This document shows, piece by piece, positions 14,073-22,664 of a stretch of DNA of 27,232 nucleotides. The notes beneath the pieces are model-generated. The model ran no database searches. It saw only the letters and a list, made by a program, of their open reading frames with translations, and was not told where the DNA came from. The position numbers and the translations under genes were made by a program. Within the stretch, counting starts at the first letter, position 1. Each line of letters begins with the position of its first letter. The stretch covers positions 1 through 27,232 of the forward strand of contig CAZDYP010000053.1 of assembly GCA_964509505.1 (NCBI GenBank), read 5' to 3'. The DNA comes from CAZDYP01 sp964509505 (lineage in GTDB: Bacteria; Chloroflexota; Anaerolineae; JACRMK01).

Positions 14073-14957
14073 TCAACTTACTCCAACCTGCGCTTGAATC
14101 AATGCCATTAAGCCATCAGCAAATTTGATTTGCGGCTGCCACCCTAAGACGCGCTGGATTTTTGCGGATGAAACTCGCGCGGGATGCACGTCTCCTGCGC
14201 GCGCAGGCTCATAAATGATGGTCGTTGGCAAGCGCGTCGTCACCAGTTCAGCCAACTGTTTAATGCTAATATCTTCATCCGCGACGACATTGAATACTTC
14301 GCCGCGCCCATTCCATTCTAACGCCAAGCAGAAGGCGCGCGCAATGTCGCTGACGTGCGTGAATTGTCGCGTTTGTTCACCCGTGCCTTTGATGGTAATG
14401 GGTTCATTTTTCGCTGCTTTGCGAATGAACAGGGAGAATACTGAATTGGGGCGCATGCCTGCGCCATAGGCCGTGCCTAAGCGCAAGGACAGTGTTTTCA
14501 CTCCTTTTAATTGATCATACGCTAAGGTGAGCTGCTCGCCACTGAGCTTGGTGATGTTGTAGGGATGATCGGGGTGGCAGGGATGGTTTTCGTCAATCGG
14601 TTGATAGTGCGGCTTGCCATAGACTTCCCACGTCGAGGCATAGATGAATTGGCTAACATGATTTTGCGCGCATGCTTCCAACAGGTTGGCCGTGCCTAAG
14701 ACGTTGCAAGCGGCGGCGAGGTGTGGTTGCTCGAACGCGAGATAGACGTCGCCTACTCCCCCCAAATGACAAATTCCTTCGATGCCTGCGGTGGCGCGCA
14801 AACAGTCCGTCAATTGGGTCAAGTCGCCGCACACAAACTCGCCCTCTATGGCAGGTTGGCGCACGTCAAAGATGCGCACGCGATGACCGGCCGCTTGCAA
14901 GGCACGGATGACGTGGGGCCCGATAAACCCGGCGCCGCCCGTCACAAGAATATACAT
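14073..14957 (-). CDS. NAD-dependent epimerase/dehydratase (extended SDR)
   Basis: The N terminus MYILVTGGAGFIGPHV carries the GxxGxxG dinucleotide-binding loop of extended short-chain dehydrogenases, and an STWEVYG strand with YNITK supplies the Ser/Thr and Tyr-x3-Lys catalytic residues. This 294-residue length and the RLGTAYGAGM and EVFNVV stretches are typical of nucleotide-sugar 4-epimerases and 4,6-dehydratases (UDP-glucose 4-epimerase-like). An alternative is a GDP-sugar epimerase. ATG 14957 opens on the first strand of the fold. It is transcribed toward the pilin gene, and the spacer upstream (14958-15150) holds a divergent promoter for the MinD-like gene. Confidence 0.88.
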   Translation of the reverse strand: MYILVTGGAGFIGPHVIRALQAAGHRVRIFDVRQPAIEGEFVCGDLTQLTDCLRATAGIEGICHLGGVGDVYLAFEQPHLAAACNVLGTANLLEACAQNHVSQFIYASTWEVYGKPHYQPIDENHPCHPDHPYNITKLSGEQLTLAYDQLKGVKTLSLRLGTAYGAGMRPNSVFSLFIRKAAKNEPITIKGTGEQTRQFTHVSDIARAFCLALEWNGRGEVFNVVADEDISIKQLAELVTTRLPTTIIYEPARAGDVHPARVSSAKIQRVLGWQPQIKFADGLMALIQAQVGVS

Positions 14958-15045
14958 GGCACATACTCCTCATGATTTTGGAACTGGTACGCGCGTAATC
15001 ATACAAACGGATACCCCATCGGTCAATTATGGCGCAAGTAAACAC

Positions 15046-15075
15046 TTGACTTCCGTATCACAATGCGGATAATAT
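15046..15075 (+). promoter_or_regulatory. Probable promoter of the MinD/ParA-like gene
   Basis: TTGACT (15046-15051) lies 16 bases before GATAAT (15068-15073); an alternative TAATAT begins two bases later. This leads into a 75-base leader and GAAGGA about nine bases before ATG 15151. Confidence 0.5.
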
Positions 15076-15150
15076 GCAGCACCATTCAGAGGAGAGAGCG
15101 GGCGCGTTGACGCCTGCTCAGACAGTTTAATCAACGAAGGATACCCAATC

Positions 15151-15906
15151 ATGTCCAAAATTATTTCGATTCATTCGTTTCGCGGCGGCACGGGCAAGTC
15201 AAATAGTACAGCTAACTTAACGACCCTTTTTGCAATGCAAGGTATGAAAGTCGGCGTCGTGGACACCGACATTCAATCGCCAGGCATTCATGTATTGTTT
15301 GGCCTTGACGAAGAGGATATGAAATTTTCCCTCAACGATTACTTGTGGGGCAAATGCGAGATTACCGATACCGCGATGGATGTCACAGCGCGGTTGGGCG
15401 CGCCCATCAAAGGACAAATTTACTTGATTCCGTCTAGCATCAAAGCGGGTGAGATCGCGCGCGTCTTGAAAGAAGGCTACGATGTTGGGTTGCTGAACGA
15501 TGGCTTCCACAACTTGGTCGAGGGCTTGAAGCTCGACGTGTTGATGATTGACACGCACCCCGGGCTGAACGAAGAAACCTTGTTGTCCATCGCGCTCTCA
15601 GACGCACTCGCCATCATCATGCGCCCTGATTCGCAAGATTATCAAGGCACTGGCGTCACGGTCGAGGTGGCGCGCAAGTTGGACGTGCCGCGTCTCGTGT
15701 TGGTCGTCAACAAGATGCCGCCGTCGCTCAATCCACAAGAAGTGAAGGCGCGCGTCGAAAAAACGTATAGCTGTGAAGTGGCAGGCGTCTTGCCCCATTC
15801 CGACGAAATGATGACGCTGGCGAGCTCAGGTATCTTCGTCCTCAAATACCCCACCCACCCCGTCGCCGACATCTACCGCCAGATTGCTGCGCGCCTAATC
15901 GCCTAA
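15151..15906 (+). CDS. MinD/ParA-family ATPase
   Basis: The deviant Walker A motif FRGGTGKSNST (about 10-20), with a lysine preceded by GGTG, and VVDTDIQSPG (Walker A' region) place it in the MinD/ParA/CpaE group. DVLMIDTHPGLNEET is the Walker B and switch region. Members are membrane- or nucleoid-associated ATPases that position complexes by oscillation or patterning. The C terminus (SGIFVLKYPTHPVADIYRQIAARL) is not an obvious MinD amphipathic membrane helix, so a CpaE/TadZ-like or orphan ParA role is possible. GAAGGA lies nine bases upstream of ATG 15151. It is followed by a strong terminator, so it is likely monocistronic. No minC, parB or chemotaxis gene adjoins it. Confidence 0.85.
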   Translation: MSKIISIHSFRGGTGKSNSTANLTTLFAMQGMKVGVVDTDIQSPGIHVLFGLDEEDMKFSLNDYLWGKCEITDTAMDVTARLGAPIKGQIYLIPSSIKAGEIARVLKEGYDVGLLNDGFHNLVEGLKLDVLMIDTHPGLNEETLLSIALSDALAIIMRPDSQDYQGTGVTVEVARKLDVPRLVLVVNKMPPSLNPQEVKARVEKTYSCEVAGVLPHSDEMMTLASSGIFVLKYPTHPVADIYRQIAARLIA

Positions 15907-15914
15907 GCAAAGCC

Positions 15915-15949
15915 AAACCTCCCGCTCGACAGAGCGCGTGGGAGGTTTT
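15915..15949 (+). terminator. Rho-independent terminator after the MinD/ParA-like gene
   Basis: AAACCTCCC (15915-15923) pairs with GGGAGGTTT (15940-15948), with an inner GCTC/GAGC stem; a second outer GCAAAG/CTTTGC pair surrounds it. Four Ts close the hairpin. It overlaps the leader of the next gene. Confidence 0.75.
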
Positions 15950-15991
15950 CGCTTTGCTGCAAAGATCAACTTACTTTCACGGGAGAGCCTC

Positions 15992-17266
15992 ATGAAATTT
16001 GGACTGTTCTACGAATTGCAGTTGCCCAAGCCATACGACAAAGACACGTGGGACCCAACCGACGAGCATCGCATTGTCAAAGAAGCATTAGAGCAAATCG
16101 AGTTCGCCGATGCGCTTGGCTTCGATTACGTTTTCGAGGTCGAGCATCATTTCCTCGAAGAGTATTCGCATTCGTCTGCGCCCGAAGTGTTTCTCGCTGC
16201 CGCCTCACAACGCACGAAGAACCTGCGACTCGGTCATGGCATCGTGCTGACGCCGCCGCCGTTCAATCATCCCGCGCGCGTGGCGGAGCGTATCGCCATG
16301 CTCGATTTGGTGAGCAATGGGCGCGTGGAGTTCGGTACCGGCGAATCGTCGTCGGATATGGAGCTGGGTGGGTTCGGTGTGGACCGCGCAGCGAAAAAGG
16401 CGATGTGGGAAGAAGCCGTGCGCGAGATCGCCAAGATGATGACGGACGAACCTTACTGTGGTTTCAACGGCGAATACTTCAAGCTGCCAGCACGCAACGT
16501 CATCCCGAAGCCATTGCAAAAACCACACCCGCCGATGTGGGTCGCCGCCTCGCGCCGCGAAACGGTGATGGTCGCCGCGCGGATGGGCTTGGGGTCATTG
16601 GGCTTCGCCTTTGAAACGCCCGAAGAAGCCGCAGAGCGTGTCGCCGAATACTATCGTCTTGTGCGTGAGGAGTGCTTCCCCATCGCCCAAGCGATCAACC
16701 CCGCCGTCGCCATCGTCTCGACGTTCATGTGCGCGCAGACAGATGAGGAAGCGTTGATGAAAGCCATCTTCGGCGCGCCGTTCTTTGCATACTCGCTCAA
16801 CTACTATTACGTGGACGCGATGACCAACCCACACCCGCCAGGCAAAAAACATTTGTGGCGCGACTTCTTAGCGACGCCGATGGAAGAACACATGCGCCGC
16901 ATGGACCAGCGCGCGGCGATTCCGTTCAGCGCCGGCTCAAGCCCCACTCAACAAACAGGCTTAGCCGCAGAGCAGGAGCCAAAGAGCGAAACGCAACGCG
17001 CCTTGTGGCGCGCGGCGCGCCGCGGCGCAACCATTGGCTCGCCCGACTTCATTCGTCAGAGTTTGAAAAAGTATGAGGACGCCCATTTGGATGCGATGAT
17101 CATGGTCGCGCAGTGCGGCATGGTGAAGCACGAAGACATCATGACGGCGCTGGAATTATTTGGCAAGGAAGTGATGCCCGAATTCAAAGACCGTCACGCC
17201 AAACACCTAGAGTGGCGCAAAGAACAGTTGAAGGGCGTGGACTATCCCATCCATTCGAGCATCTGA
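15992..17266 (+). CDS. LLM-class flavin-dependent oxidoreductase (luciferase-like monooxygenase)
   Basis: This 424-residue protein has the bacterial luciferase-like (LLM) barrel: MKFGLFYELQLP at the start, EALEQIEFADALGFDYVFEVEHHF (given in part: FADALGFDYV, EVEHHF), LRLGHGIVLTPP and VSNGRVEFGTGES, which bind F420 or FMN in this superfamily. Members oxidise or reduce small substrates with a flavin (or F420) cofactor; substrate is not predictable. ATG 15992 with GGGAG close upstream is used because the residues before it read as the upstream terminator. It carries an unusual extra stretch around residues 305-345 (Pro/Gln/Ala-rich, SAGSSPTQQTG) absent from compact members. The next gene on the same strand is a 110-aa hypothetical. 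Confidence 0.87.
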   Translation: MKFGLFYELQLPKPYDKDTWDPTDEHRIVKEALEQIEFADALGFDYVFEVEHHFLEEYSHSSAPEVFLAAASQRTKNLRLGHGIVLTPPPFNHPARVAERIAMLDLVSNGRVEFGTGESSSDMELGGFGVDRAAKKAMWEEAVREIAKMMTDEPYCGFNGEYFKLPARNVIPKPLQKPHPPMWVAASRRETVMVAARMGLGSLGFAFETPEEAAERVAEYYRLVREECFPIAQAINPAVAIVSTFMCAQTDEEALMKAIFGAPFFAYSLNYYYVDAMTNPHPPGKKHLWRDFLATPMEEHMRRMDQRAAIPFSAGSSPTQQTGLAAEQEPKSETQRALWRAARRGATIGSPDFIRQSLKKYEDAHLDAMIMVAQCGMVKHEDIMTALELFGKEVMPEFKDRHAKHLEWRKEQLKGVDYPIHSSI

Positions 17267-17397
17267 CAAAAACGAAACGCTCATGTCAAGAAAACGTGCA
17301 TCGGTGCGGAGAGCGCGTCTCGACGTTGTTGGTCGCGCGCGGGCGGTGGCGGCGTTAGAGAACGCTGCCTCTTCGCTGCGCACGATTTCTAAACATG

Positions 17398-17460
17398 AGC
17401 GAAAGAAAGAAGAAAAAGGAAAGAAGAGCTCAATCTTTCTTCTTTCCTCTTTCTTTTTTG
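17398..17460. repeat. Purine-rich/pyrimidine-rich inverted repeat of iterated AAAGAAG-type words
   Basis: The left half, about 17398-17428, consists of AAAGAAAG/GAAGAAAA words, and the right half, about 17434-17460, is the mirror-complement of TTTCTTC words. Together they form a long imperfect hairpin immediately before the Shine-Dalgarno of the 110-aa gene. It fills the second half of the 203-bp spacer; the first half (17267-17397) shows no supported gene. Confidence 0.65.
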
Positions 17461-17469
17461 AGGTTGACT

Positions 17470-17802
17470 ATGGCTAAACACACCAACATCAAAAACGAAA
17501 CCCTGCGCGGGTTGATGGACACTGCCTACACAGCGATTCGCAAGGGCGACTTCACAGCGTCGGTGCATCACAGCGCCGAAGCGGTGCGACAGTTGCTCAT
17601 CATCCGCCCCGATGCGTTCACAGCGGGTCCGTTGGCAGGCACACGGCGCATCTTCCCGCCTTTTGTCGGCACACGACTCGTCACCGAAAATGTGTCTGAA
17701 CCTCAAGTGATTTTTGACCGTGAGAAGTTCACGCTGTCTGAAGCACTGACGTGGTATGAGTATGCGACGGAGAATATCGTAATTAGTGAGCCGCAGAGCT
17801 AA
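17470..17802 (+). CDS. Hypothetical protein, 110 aa
   Basis: I do not recognise the family. ATG 17470 (MAKHTNIKNETLRGLMD) is chosen because GAGG precedes it by five bases and upstream codons translate the AAAGAAG hairpin into a Lys/Phe-rich string. The first half (GLMDTAYTAIRKGDFTASVHH, then SAEAVRQLLIIRPD) looks like two antiparallel helices of the TPR/HEPN-like kind. The second half is mixed, ending ALTWYEYATENIVISEPQS. No membrane segment or metal motif is visible. It follows the flavin oxidoreductase gene and ends in a terminator hairpin, so co-transcription with that gene is possible. It could be a small partner or chaperone; this is a guess. Confidence 0.7.
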   Translation: MAKHTNIKNETLRGLMDTAYTAIRKGDFTASVHHSAEAVRQLLIIRPDAFTAGPLAGTRRIFPPFVGTRLVTENVSEPQVIFDREKFTLSEALTWYEYATENIVISEPQS

Positions 17803-17842
17803 AGAGTCAAACGTAGTGAGTAAAAAGTAATGAGTAAAAAGC

Positions 17843-17877
17843 AATGAGTCGGTCTTGCCACCGACTCATTATTTTTT
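17843..17877 (+). terminator. Rho-independent terminator inside an iterated inverted repeat
   Basis: AATGAGTCGGT (17843-17853) pairs with ACCGACTCATT (17860-17870), followed by ATTTTTT. It is the centre of a larger imperfect inverted repeat (17802-17893) made of AGTAATGAGTAAAA-type words, between convergent genes. Confidence 0.8.
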
Positions 17878-17896
17878 ACTTTTCACTCTTTAGCGG

Positions 17897-19030
17897 TCAG
17901 CGCGTCAGAAACACATAGAACACGCCATATAACAAAAACTGGTAAATGACTGTGACGACGATGCCCAACGCGCTGTTGGGAAACTGCGCGCCGAACCAGC
18001 CCTCGAATGCCTTCATCACTAGATAACTCCCCGCGCCGATCGCGCTCAAGTTCACCAACCAGATCAACCCAGCAGGCAAGCCCGACGCGATGAACAACAC
18101 GGCGACGACGGCGAACGCCCAACGCGACACTTGTGTGATGGGATAGATGCGCATGGCTTCATCGAAGGTGATTTTGCGCGCGAAGCCGTCGCCGATGGCT
18201 AACAGATATACCGCCGCGAGCGGCCATTCGATCAGCGCCATCAACGGCACAAACACCATACCCCAAGGAATGCTGAGGTTGATCAACGCGGCGACGAGCA
18301 ACGGCGGCGCGAATGCCAACGACGCAAAAATCATCTGCCGCGTCGCCGTCTTCATGTCAAGCGGCAACGGTTCGGTAGTGATGACTTTTTGCACGGTGGC
18401 GAGCGGCAGCAGCAACAACAACAACAGTGCGCTGGGTTGCTCCTCGTTGAAATGCTGTTTGAATTTTTCTTCGCCGTAGCGTGTTTGCAGTTCGGCGATG
18501 ATGCGCCCAATCACTTCGTCGAAGCCGCTCAAGTCTGACGTAAGCAAAAAGCCGCGCCACAACCATCGCCCGAACAAGAGGCTGCCGATCAGCCCTTGCC
18601 ATGGCGCACCCTTCGGCGTGTCCACCCACACGACGTAACGCTCGCTTGGTTGCAGCTGCACGGAACGCACGCCGCGTATCGCTTTGAACGGCACGGGGCG
18701 ACGCCCAAACGACGAGTTGAGCCACAAGCCTGTGTTGCCCATTACGATGCGCGGCGAGCAAAATGCAACCGCTCGCGCGACGAGCAAGGCTACCAACAAG
18801 TTCAGATGCGCTGTCAACAAAAGCCAGCTTGGGTTATAGCGCATGACGGTAAAGAAGGGCATGGGCAACGTCTCTGGCAATCCCAAGTCGGGCAACAACA
18901 ACAACCAACCATAAACGACACGCGCCCATGTCCATAAATACCCAATGAGGCTGATGAGCAACACGAACCAAGCGACGCTGCTGACTGTGTTGCGAATGCG
19001 TGGAGGATATTGGAAGTTGGGAGGTTTCAT
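17897..19030 (-). CDS. Multi-pass membrane protein of unknown function
   Basis: The protein has 377 residues. Hydrophobic spans occur near 17-43, 69-91, 200-212, 232-252, 255-280, 303-336 and 352-375, and residues ~92-200 form a soluble, mixed region (IVMGNTGLWLNSSFGRR through ERYVVWVD) resembling a small PH-like or cytoplasmic domain. No catalytic motif is visible. ATG 19030 is chosen because GGAGG lies four bases upstream and the residues before it look non-coding (they contain an in-frame Cys-rich string). It is convergent with the 110-aa gene and divergent from the DUF1028 gene, so it is probably a single-gene unit. Family unassigned. Confidence 0.75.
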   Translation of the reverse strand: MKPPNFQYPPRIRNTVSSVAWFVLLISLIGYLWTWARVVYGWLLLLPDLGLPETLPMPFFTVMRYNPSWLLLTAHLNLLVALLVARAVAFCSPRIVMGNTGLWLNSSFGRRPVPFKAIRGVRSVQLQPSERYVVWVDTPKGAPWQGLIGSLLFGRWLWRGFLLTSDLSGFDEVIGRIIAELQTRYGEEKFKQHFNEEQPSALLLLLLLPLATVQKVITTEPLPLDMKTATRQMIFASLAFAPPLLVAALINLSIPWGMVFVPLMALIEWPLAAVYLLAIGDGFARKITFDEAMRIYPITQVSRWAFAVVAVLFIASGLPAGLIWLVNLSAIGAGSYLVMKAFEGWFGAQFPNSALGIVVTVIYQFLLYGVFYVFLTR

Positions 19031-19140
19031 ACGCCTCCGAAATGAGGATGTGAGAAAGACTATATCACAAGGTAAAACGCGCGCCAACTGAGTTGTGTTA
19101 CAATGCAGTTCAAACCTCACCGCTGTGTCAGGAGGCTATT

Positions 19141-19995
19141 ATGACTTTCTCCATCGTCGCACACGACCACGCCACCGGTCAATGGGGCGTGGCGGTGCAA
19201 TCGAAATTTTTGGCGGCGGCGGCCGTCGTGCCATTCGCCGAAGCCGACATCGGCGCGCTTGCCACGCAAGCGTATGCCAACACGGCTTATGGGCCGCGTG
19301 GACTGGAGTTGATGCGTTTAGGGTTAGCCGCAGAAGATGTATTGCGTGAACTCATCAAAAACGACGCGCAACGCGAAATGCGACAAGTGGGGTTGGTGGA
19401 CTCCCAAAGTCGCGCGGCCGCTTTCACGGGACGTGAGTGCCTAGAATGGGCTGGACACATTGTTGGCGATGGCTTCTGCTGTCAGGGCAACATCCTTGCC
19501 AACAAGCTCGTCGTCACAGAAATGGCGCGCGCCTTCGAACATACCCAGGGCGCATTAGCCGCGCGTCTCATTGCGGCGTTGGCAGCGGGACAAGCAGCGG
19601 GCGGCGACCGACGCGGACAACAATCGGCGGGGGTGTTGGTTGCGCAAGCGCGCGGCGGCTATGGCGGTTACAATGATCGCCTACTCGATTTGCGCGTGGA
19701 CGATCATCCGACGCCCATTGCGGAATTGGAACGCCTCTATCGCTTGCATCAACTCTATTTCGGTAAGCCGCGCCCAGAAGACCTCTTACCTATTGCAGGC
19801 GAGCTTGCGCGCGAGCTGCAACGCCTCGCGCAGCGCGCAGGCTATTACACGGGCGCACTCACAGGCGAATGGGATGCCAACACGCGCGCCGCGTTCACCC
19901 GCCTCATTCACACCGAGAACCTCGAAGAGCGCGAACAACCCGATGATAAGGTAGATCGTGTGGTGGTCGAATTCTTGCGCGAGCGATTTGGATGA
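19141..19995 (+). CDS. DUF1028 protein with C-terminal peptidoglycan-binding-like region
   Basis: The N terminus MTFSIVAHDHATGQWGVAVQSKF and the following glycine-rich stretches (GALATQAYANTAYGPRG, GGYGGYNDRL) match the DUF1028 family, which has no fixed function and has been compared with Ntn-hydrolase folds. The last ~60 residues (YYTGALTGEWDANTRAAFTRL) look like a short peptidoglycan-binding helical motif, a pairing common in DUF1028 proteins. No signal peptide precedes it. ATG 19141 has AGGAGG about six bases upstream; the longer reading has only a poor start. Its stop overlaps the start of the GT4 gene by four bases (ATGA), so the two are translationally coupled. Confidence 0.85.
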   Translation: MTFSIVAHDHATGQWGVAVQSKFLAAAAVVPFAEADIGALATQAYANTAYGPRGLELMRLGLAAEDVLRELIKNDAQREMRQVGLVDSQSRAAAFTGRECLEWAGHIVGDGFCCQGNILANKLVVTEMARAFEHTQGALAARLIAALAAGQAAGGDRRGQQSAGVLVAQARGGYGGYNDRLLDLRVDDHPTPIAELERLYRLHQLYFGKPRPEDLLPIAGELARELQRLAQRAGYYTGALTGEWDANTRAAFTRLIHTENLEEREQPDDKVDRVVVEFLRERFG

Positions 19996-21284
19996 AGATT
20001 CTTTTTCTGACGCCGCAGCTGCCTTATCCGCCCATGCAAGGCGCGACGTTGCGCAACTTCTACTTGATACGCGAAACGGCAAAACGACATGAAGTGTCGT
20101 TGCTCACATTCACGCAAACAGGCGACGCGCCGATAGCTGATTCACCATTGCAGCAGCTCTGTCGAGAACTCATGGCTATCCCCGCCCCAATGCCGCGCCC
20201 TTTGTGGCAACGCGCATGGTCATCCCTCGCTTCACCCTCGCCTGACATGGCGCTGCGTTTAGCTTCCAAACTGTTTAGCCATGCGTTGTTAGACTGGACC
20301 CTACGCGAGCATTTCGACGTGATTCAGGTTGAGGGCATTGAACTAGCAGCGTATGGCATCATGCTCAACTTCTTCTGGCAATTCGCGCGGCAAACAACGC
20401 AACGCAAACCTCAGGCATCCTGCCTGGTTTTCGACGACCACAACGCCGAATATGTTTTGCAGCGCAGCGCATTTCAAGCGGATGCGCGACAAATCACGCG
20501 TTGGCATGGCGCGTTGTATTCGCTTGTACAATGGCGCAAGCTCATCGGCTACGAGCGACGGGCGCTTGGCGCGCACGCTGCCACCATCGCCGTCTCAGAA
20601 GCGGACCAGCGTGCCCTGCAACCACTCGCGCCCGACAAAAAAATCGTCGTCGTGTCCAACGGTATTGATACACAAGAGTACACGCTGGCGATTGCTTCGC
20701 GGCAAACTGCGCCGCTCGCAATGACTACGACTTGCGATTTAGTGTTCACGGGCAAGATGGACTATCGCCCCAACATAGATGCGGCATTGTGGTTCGCGGA
20801 TGAGATCTTCCCACTCGTGCGCGCGCGCGCGCCACAAGCACAGTTCGTCGTCGTCGGACAGCAACCACATCCGCGCGTGCAAGCGCTGGCGCAGCGGGAC
20901 GGCATCGTGCTGACGGGACGTGTGGATGATGTAAGACCTTACATCGTCCGTGCAGCCGTATATGTGTCGCCATTGCGGATGGGTGGAGGCACACGCTTCA
21001 AGGCGTTGCAGGCGATGGCGTTAGGCGCGCCGCTGGTTTCGACGACGTTAGGTTGTGAAGGGTTAGCCGTGCAAAATGAACGTGAGGCATTGCTCGCCGA
21101 CACGCCGCTTGATTTTGCCAACGCCATCGTGCGCTTGTTGAACGATGCGCCTTTGCGCCGACAGTTGCGCGCGCAAGCGCGTAAGTTAGTTGTCGAGCAA
21201 TATGATTGGTCGCGCATCACGCCGCGTTTGGAAGAACTGTATGCGGAACTCTGTGCGCAGCAAACCGTGTTCAGTAAACAGTAG
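19992..21284 (+). CDS. Glycosyltransferase family 4 (GT-B)
   Basis: The protein has 430 residues. The N-terminal Rossmann half starts MKILFLTPQLPYPPMQGATLR, with LVFDDHNAEYV in the middle. The donor half carries FTGKMDYRPNIDA, VLTGRVDDVRPYI and SPLRMGGGTRFKALQAMALG, the GT4 nucleotide-sugar-binding and EX7E-like block (here with K and Q in the second motif). It is cytoplasmic and likely adds a sugar in cell-surface polysaccharide or glycolipid assembly, since a GT9 gene follows. It overlaps the DUF1028 stop by four bases. The stop codon lies inside an AGTAAACAGTAG-type tandem spacer, so the last residues (FSKQ) may be spacer-derived. Confidence 0.87.
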   Translation: MKILFLTPQLPYPPMQGATLRNFYLIRETAKRHEVSLLTFTQTGDAPIADSPLQQLCRELMAIPAPMPRPLWQRAWSSLASPSPDMALRLASKLFSHALLDWTLREHFDVIQVEGIELAAYGIMLNFFWQFARQTTQRKPQASCLVFDDHNAEYVLQRSAFQADARQITRWHGALYSLVQWRKLIGYERRALGAHAATIAVSEADQRALQPLAPDKKIVVVSNGIDTQEYTLAIASRQTAPLAMTTTCDLVFTGKMDYRPNIDAALWFADEIFPLVRARAPQAQFVVVGQQPHPRVQALAQRDGIVLTGRVDDVRPYIVRAAVYVSPLRMGGGTRFKALQAMALGAPLVSTTLGCEGLAVQNEREALLADTPLDFANAIVRLLNDAPLRRQLRAQARKLVVEQYDWSRITPRLEELYAELCAQQTVFSKQ

Positions 21285-21345
21285 TCAGTAACCAGTAGCT
21301 AGTAATCAGCGCTGATGCGTGATGCGTGATCTTCACGCTTCATGC
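21277..21345. repeat. Iterated-word spacer between GT4 and GT9 genes
   Basis: Left part 21277-21312 repeats CAGTAG/AGTAAC words. From 21313 a GCGTGAT word pairs with TCACGCTTCATGC-type words to about 21345, forming an imperfect hairpin. The GT4 stop (21282-21284) and the first candidate GT9 start (21342) lie within it. Confidence 0.65.
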
Positions 21346-22568
21346 TTCACAGTTCAACAGTGAATACCCCTACCCCTAAAACTGATTCCCTCACTGTGCG
21401 CTTTGCGCGTCGCCCATTGCGTTTGTGGTGGTTGCGTGTGATGTCAACCCTCACCCCCAGTCCCTCTCCCTGGCAGGCAGAGGGGCGAAGGGGTGAGAGT
21501 CAACGCCTCCTCCTCATCCGCCCCGACCATTTAGGTGATTTGTTGTGTCTTACGCCCGCGCTCAAATTTTTGCGCGAGCGCTTGCCAAGCGCGCACATCA
21601 CTGCCCTCGTAGGACCGTGGGGCAAGCCCGTGCTAGCGAACAATCCCCATCTTGACGACGTGCAAACGCTCGAATTTCCTGGCTTCACGCGCCGCCCCAA
21701 GTCGTCACCCCTCGCGCCGTATCAGTTGTTATTTGCCACAGCGCAAACTATTCGCACACAACGATTCGACACCGCTATCATTCTGCGTAACGACCATTGG
21801 TGGGGCGCGTGGCTCGCCGCACTCGCGCGTATCCCGCGGCGCATCGGTTACGATGTGGCTGAGAGCAAGCCATTCATCAACGAAGTCGTGCGCTACGAAA
21901 AAGGACGGCACGAAGTCGCGCAAAATGTGCGTTTGATGGCGCGTGCAGTCAATATGCTTGAGCCTGAAGTGACGCCGCCAGCGTTTCCATTGGAGTTCCC
22001 CATCACGCGCGCAGACGAAGCAGCCGCGCAAAAAATTTTGCCTGAGCATGGCATCGCGCCTGGCGAGCGCTTCGCCATTTTGCAAGCAGGCAGTGGCGCA
22101 GCGGTGAAGCTGTGGCGCGACGAAGGGTTTGCGCGTATCGCGGAGGCGTTGCATGAGCGTTGGCGCTTGCGGGTGGTGATGGTCGGAGGCGCAGACGAAC
22201 AGAGGTTGGTGGAACGCATCCGCACACAAGCGCGTGCGCCCATCATTTCCCTTGCGGGACAAACGACGTTGACGCAGCTCGCCGCGTTGTTTGCGCGTGC
22301 GCCCATCGCCATCGGCACCGACAGTGGCCCCATGCACCTCGCGGTGGCAATGAACACGCCGAGTGTGCATTTGTTCGGGCCCGTCTCCGCGCAACAGTTC
22401 GGGCCATGGGGCGAGCCATCGCGCCACATCGTCATCACATCGGGGCTGAGTTGTATTGCGTGCAATCGCCTCGATTACAGCGACACGGAAGTTCCCGCGC
22501 ATCCATGTGTGCGACTCATCACGGAACAACAAATCCTTGACGCGCTGGCGTGCTTGCTTGGGGTGTGA
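21342..22568 (+). CDS. Glycosyltransferase family 9 (heptosyltransferase-like), N terminus carrying a repeat
   Basis: From about residue 55 (QRLLLIRPDHLGDLL) this is a GT9 enzyme of the ADP-heptose:LPS heptosyltransferase type, with ILQAGSG, IISLAGQTTLTQLAALF and GTDSGPMHLAVAM as the donor-binding block. The usual family N terminus corresponds to LLLIRPDHLGD, so 50 extra residues precede it. They include STLTPSPSPWQAEGRRGES, the translation of a palindromic intergenic-type repeat. The start is uncertain: ATG 21342, GTG 21360 and ATG 21441 are all in frame, with ATG 21441 nearest the core. The last residues (LACLLGV) are normal in length. It is in the same direction as, and 57 bp after, the GT4 gene. 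Confidence 0.82.
   Translation: MLHSSTVNTPTPKTDSLTVRFARRPLRLWWLRVMSTLTPSPSPWQAEGRRGESQRLLLIRPDHLGDLLCLTPALKFLRERLPSAHITALVGPWGKPVLANNPHLDDVQTLEFPGFTRRPKSSPLAPYQLLFATAQTIRTQRFDTAIILRNDHWWGAWLAALARIPRRIGYDVAESKPFINEVVRYEKGRHEVAQNVRLMARAVNMLEPEVTPPAFPLEFPITRADEAAAQKILPEHGIAPGERFAILQAGSGAAVKLWRDEGFARIAEALHERWRLRVVMVGGADEQRLVERIRTQARAPIISLAGQTTLTQLAALFARAPIAIGTDSGPMHLAVAMNTPSVHLFGPVSAQQFGPWGEPSRHIVITSGLSCIACNRLDYSDTEVPAHPCVRLITEQQILDALACLLGV
21448..21499. repeat. Palindromic repeat of the 'LTPSPSP...GRGE' type inside a coding region
   Basis: CTCACCCC at its left and GGGGTGAG at its right are complementary, and inside them CCTCT pairs with AGAGG. Its translation, TPSPSPWQAEGRRGE, is the peptide left when this dispersed repeat is read in this frame. 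It lies directly before the conserved GT9 core. Confidence 0.65.
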
Positions 22569-22664
22569 CAACCCATTTGGCAAACCAACTCAATCGCCTA
22601 AAATGTGTCTCACTTCCAAATTGAATCAGTCCCTTTGAACATTCTAACCACACAGGAATTCACC

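Noticed and set aside
17283..17477. Small Arg/Lys-rich frame after the LLM gene
   Set aside because: Its second half is the translated AAAGAAG hairpin and the first half has no recognisable features.
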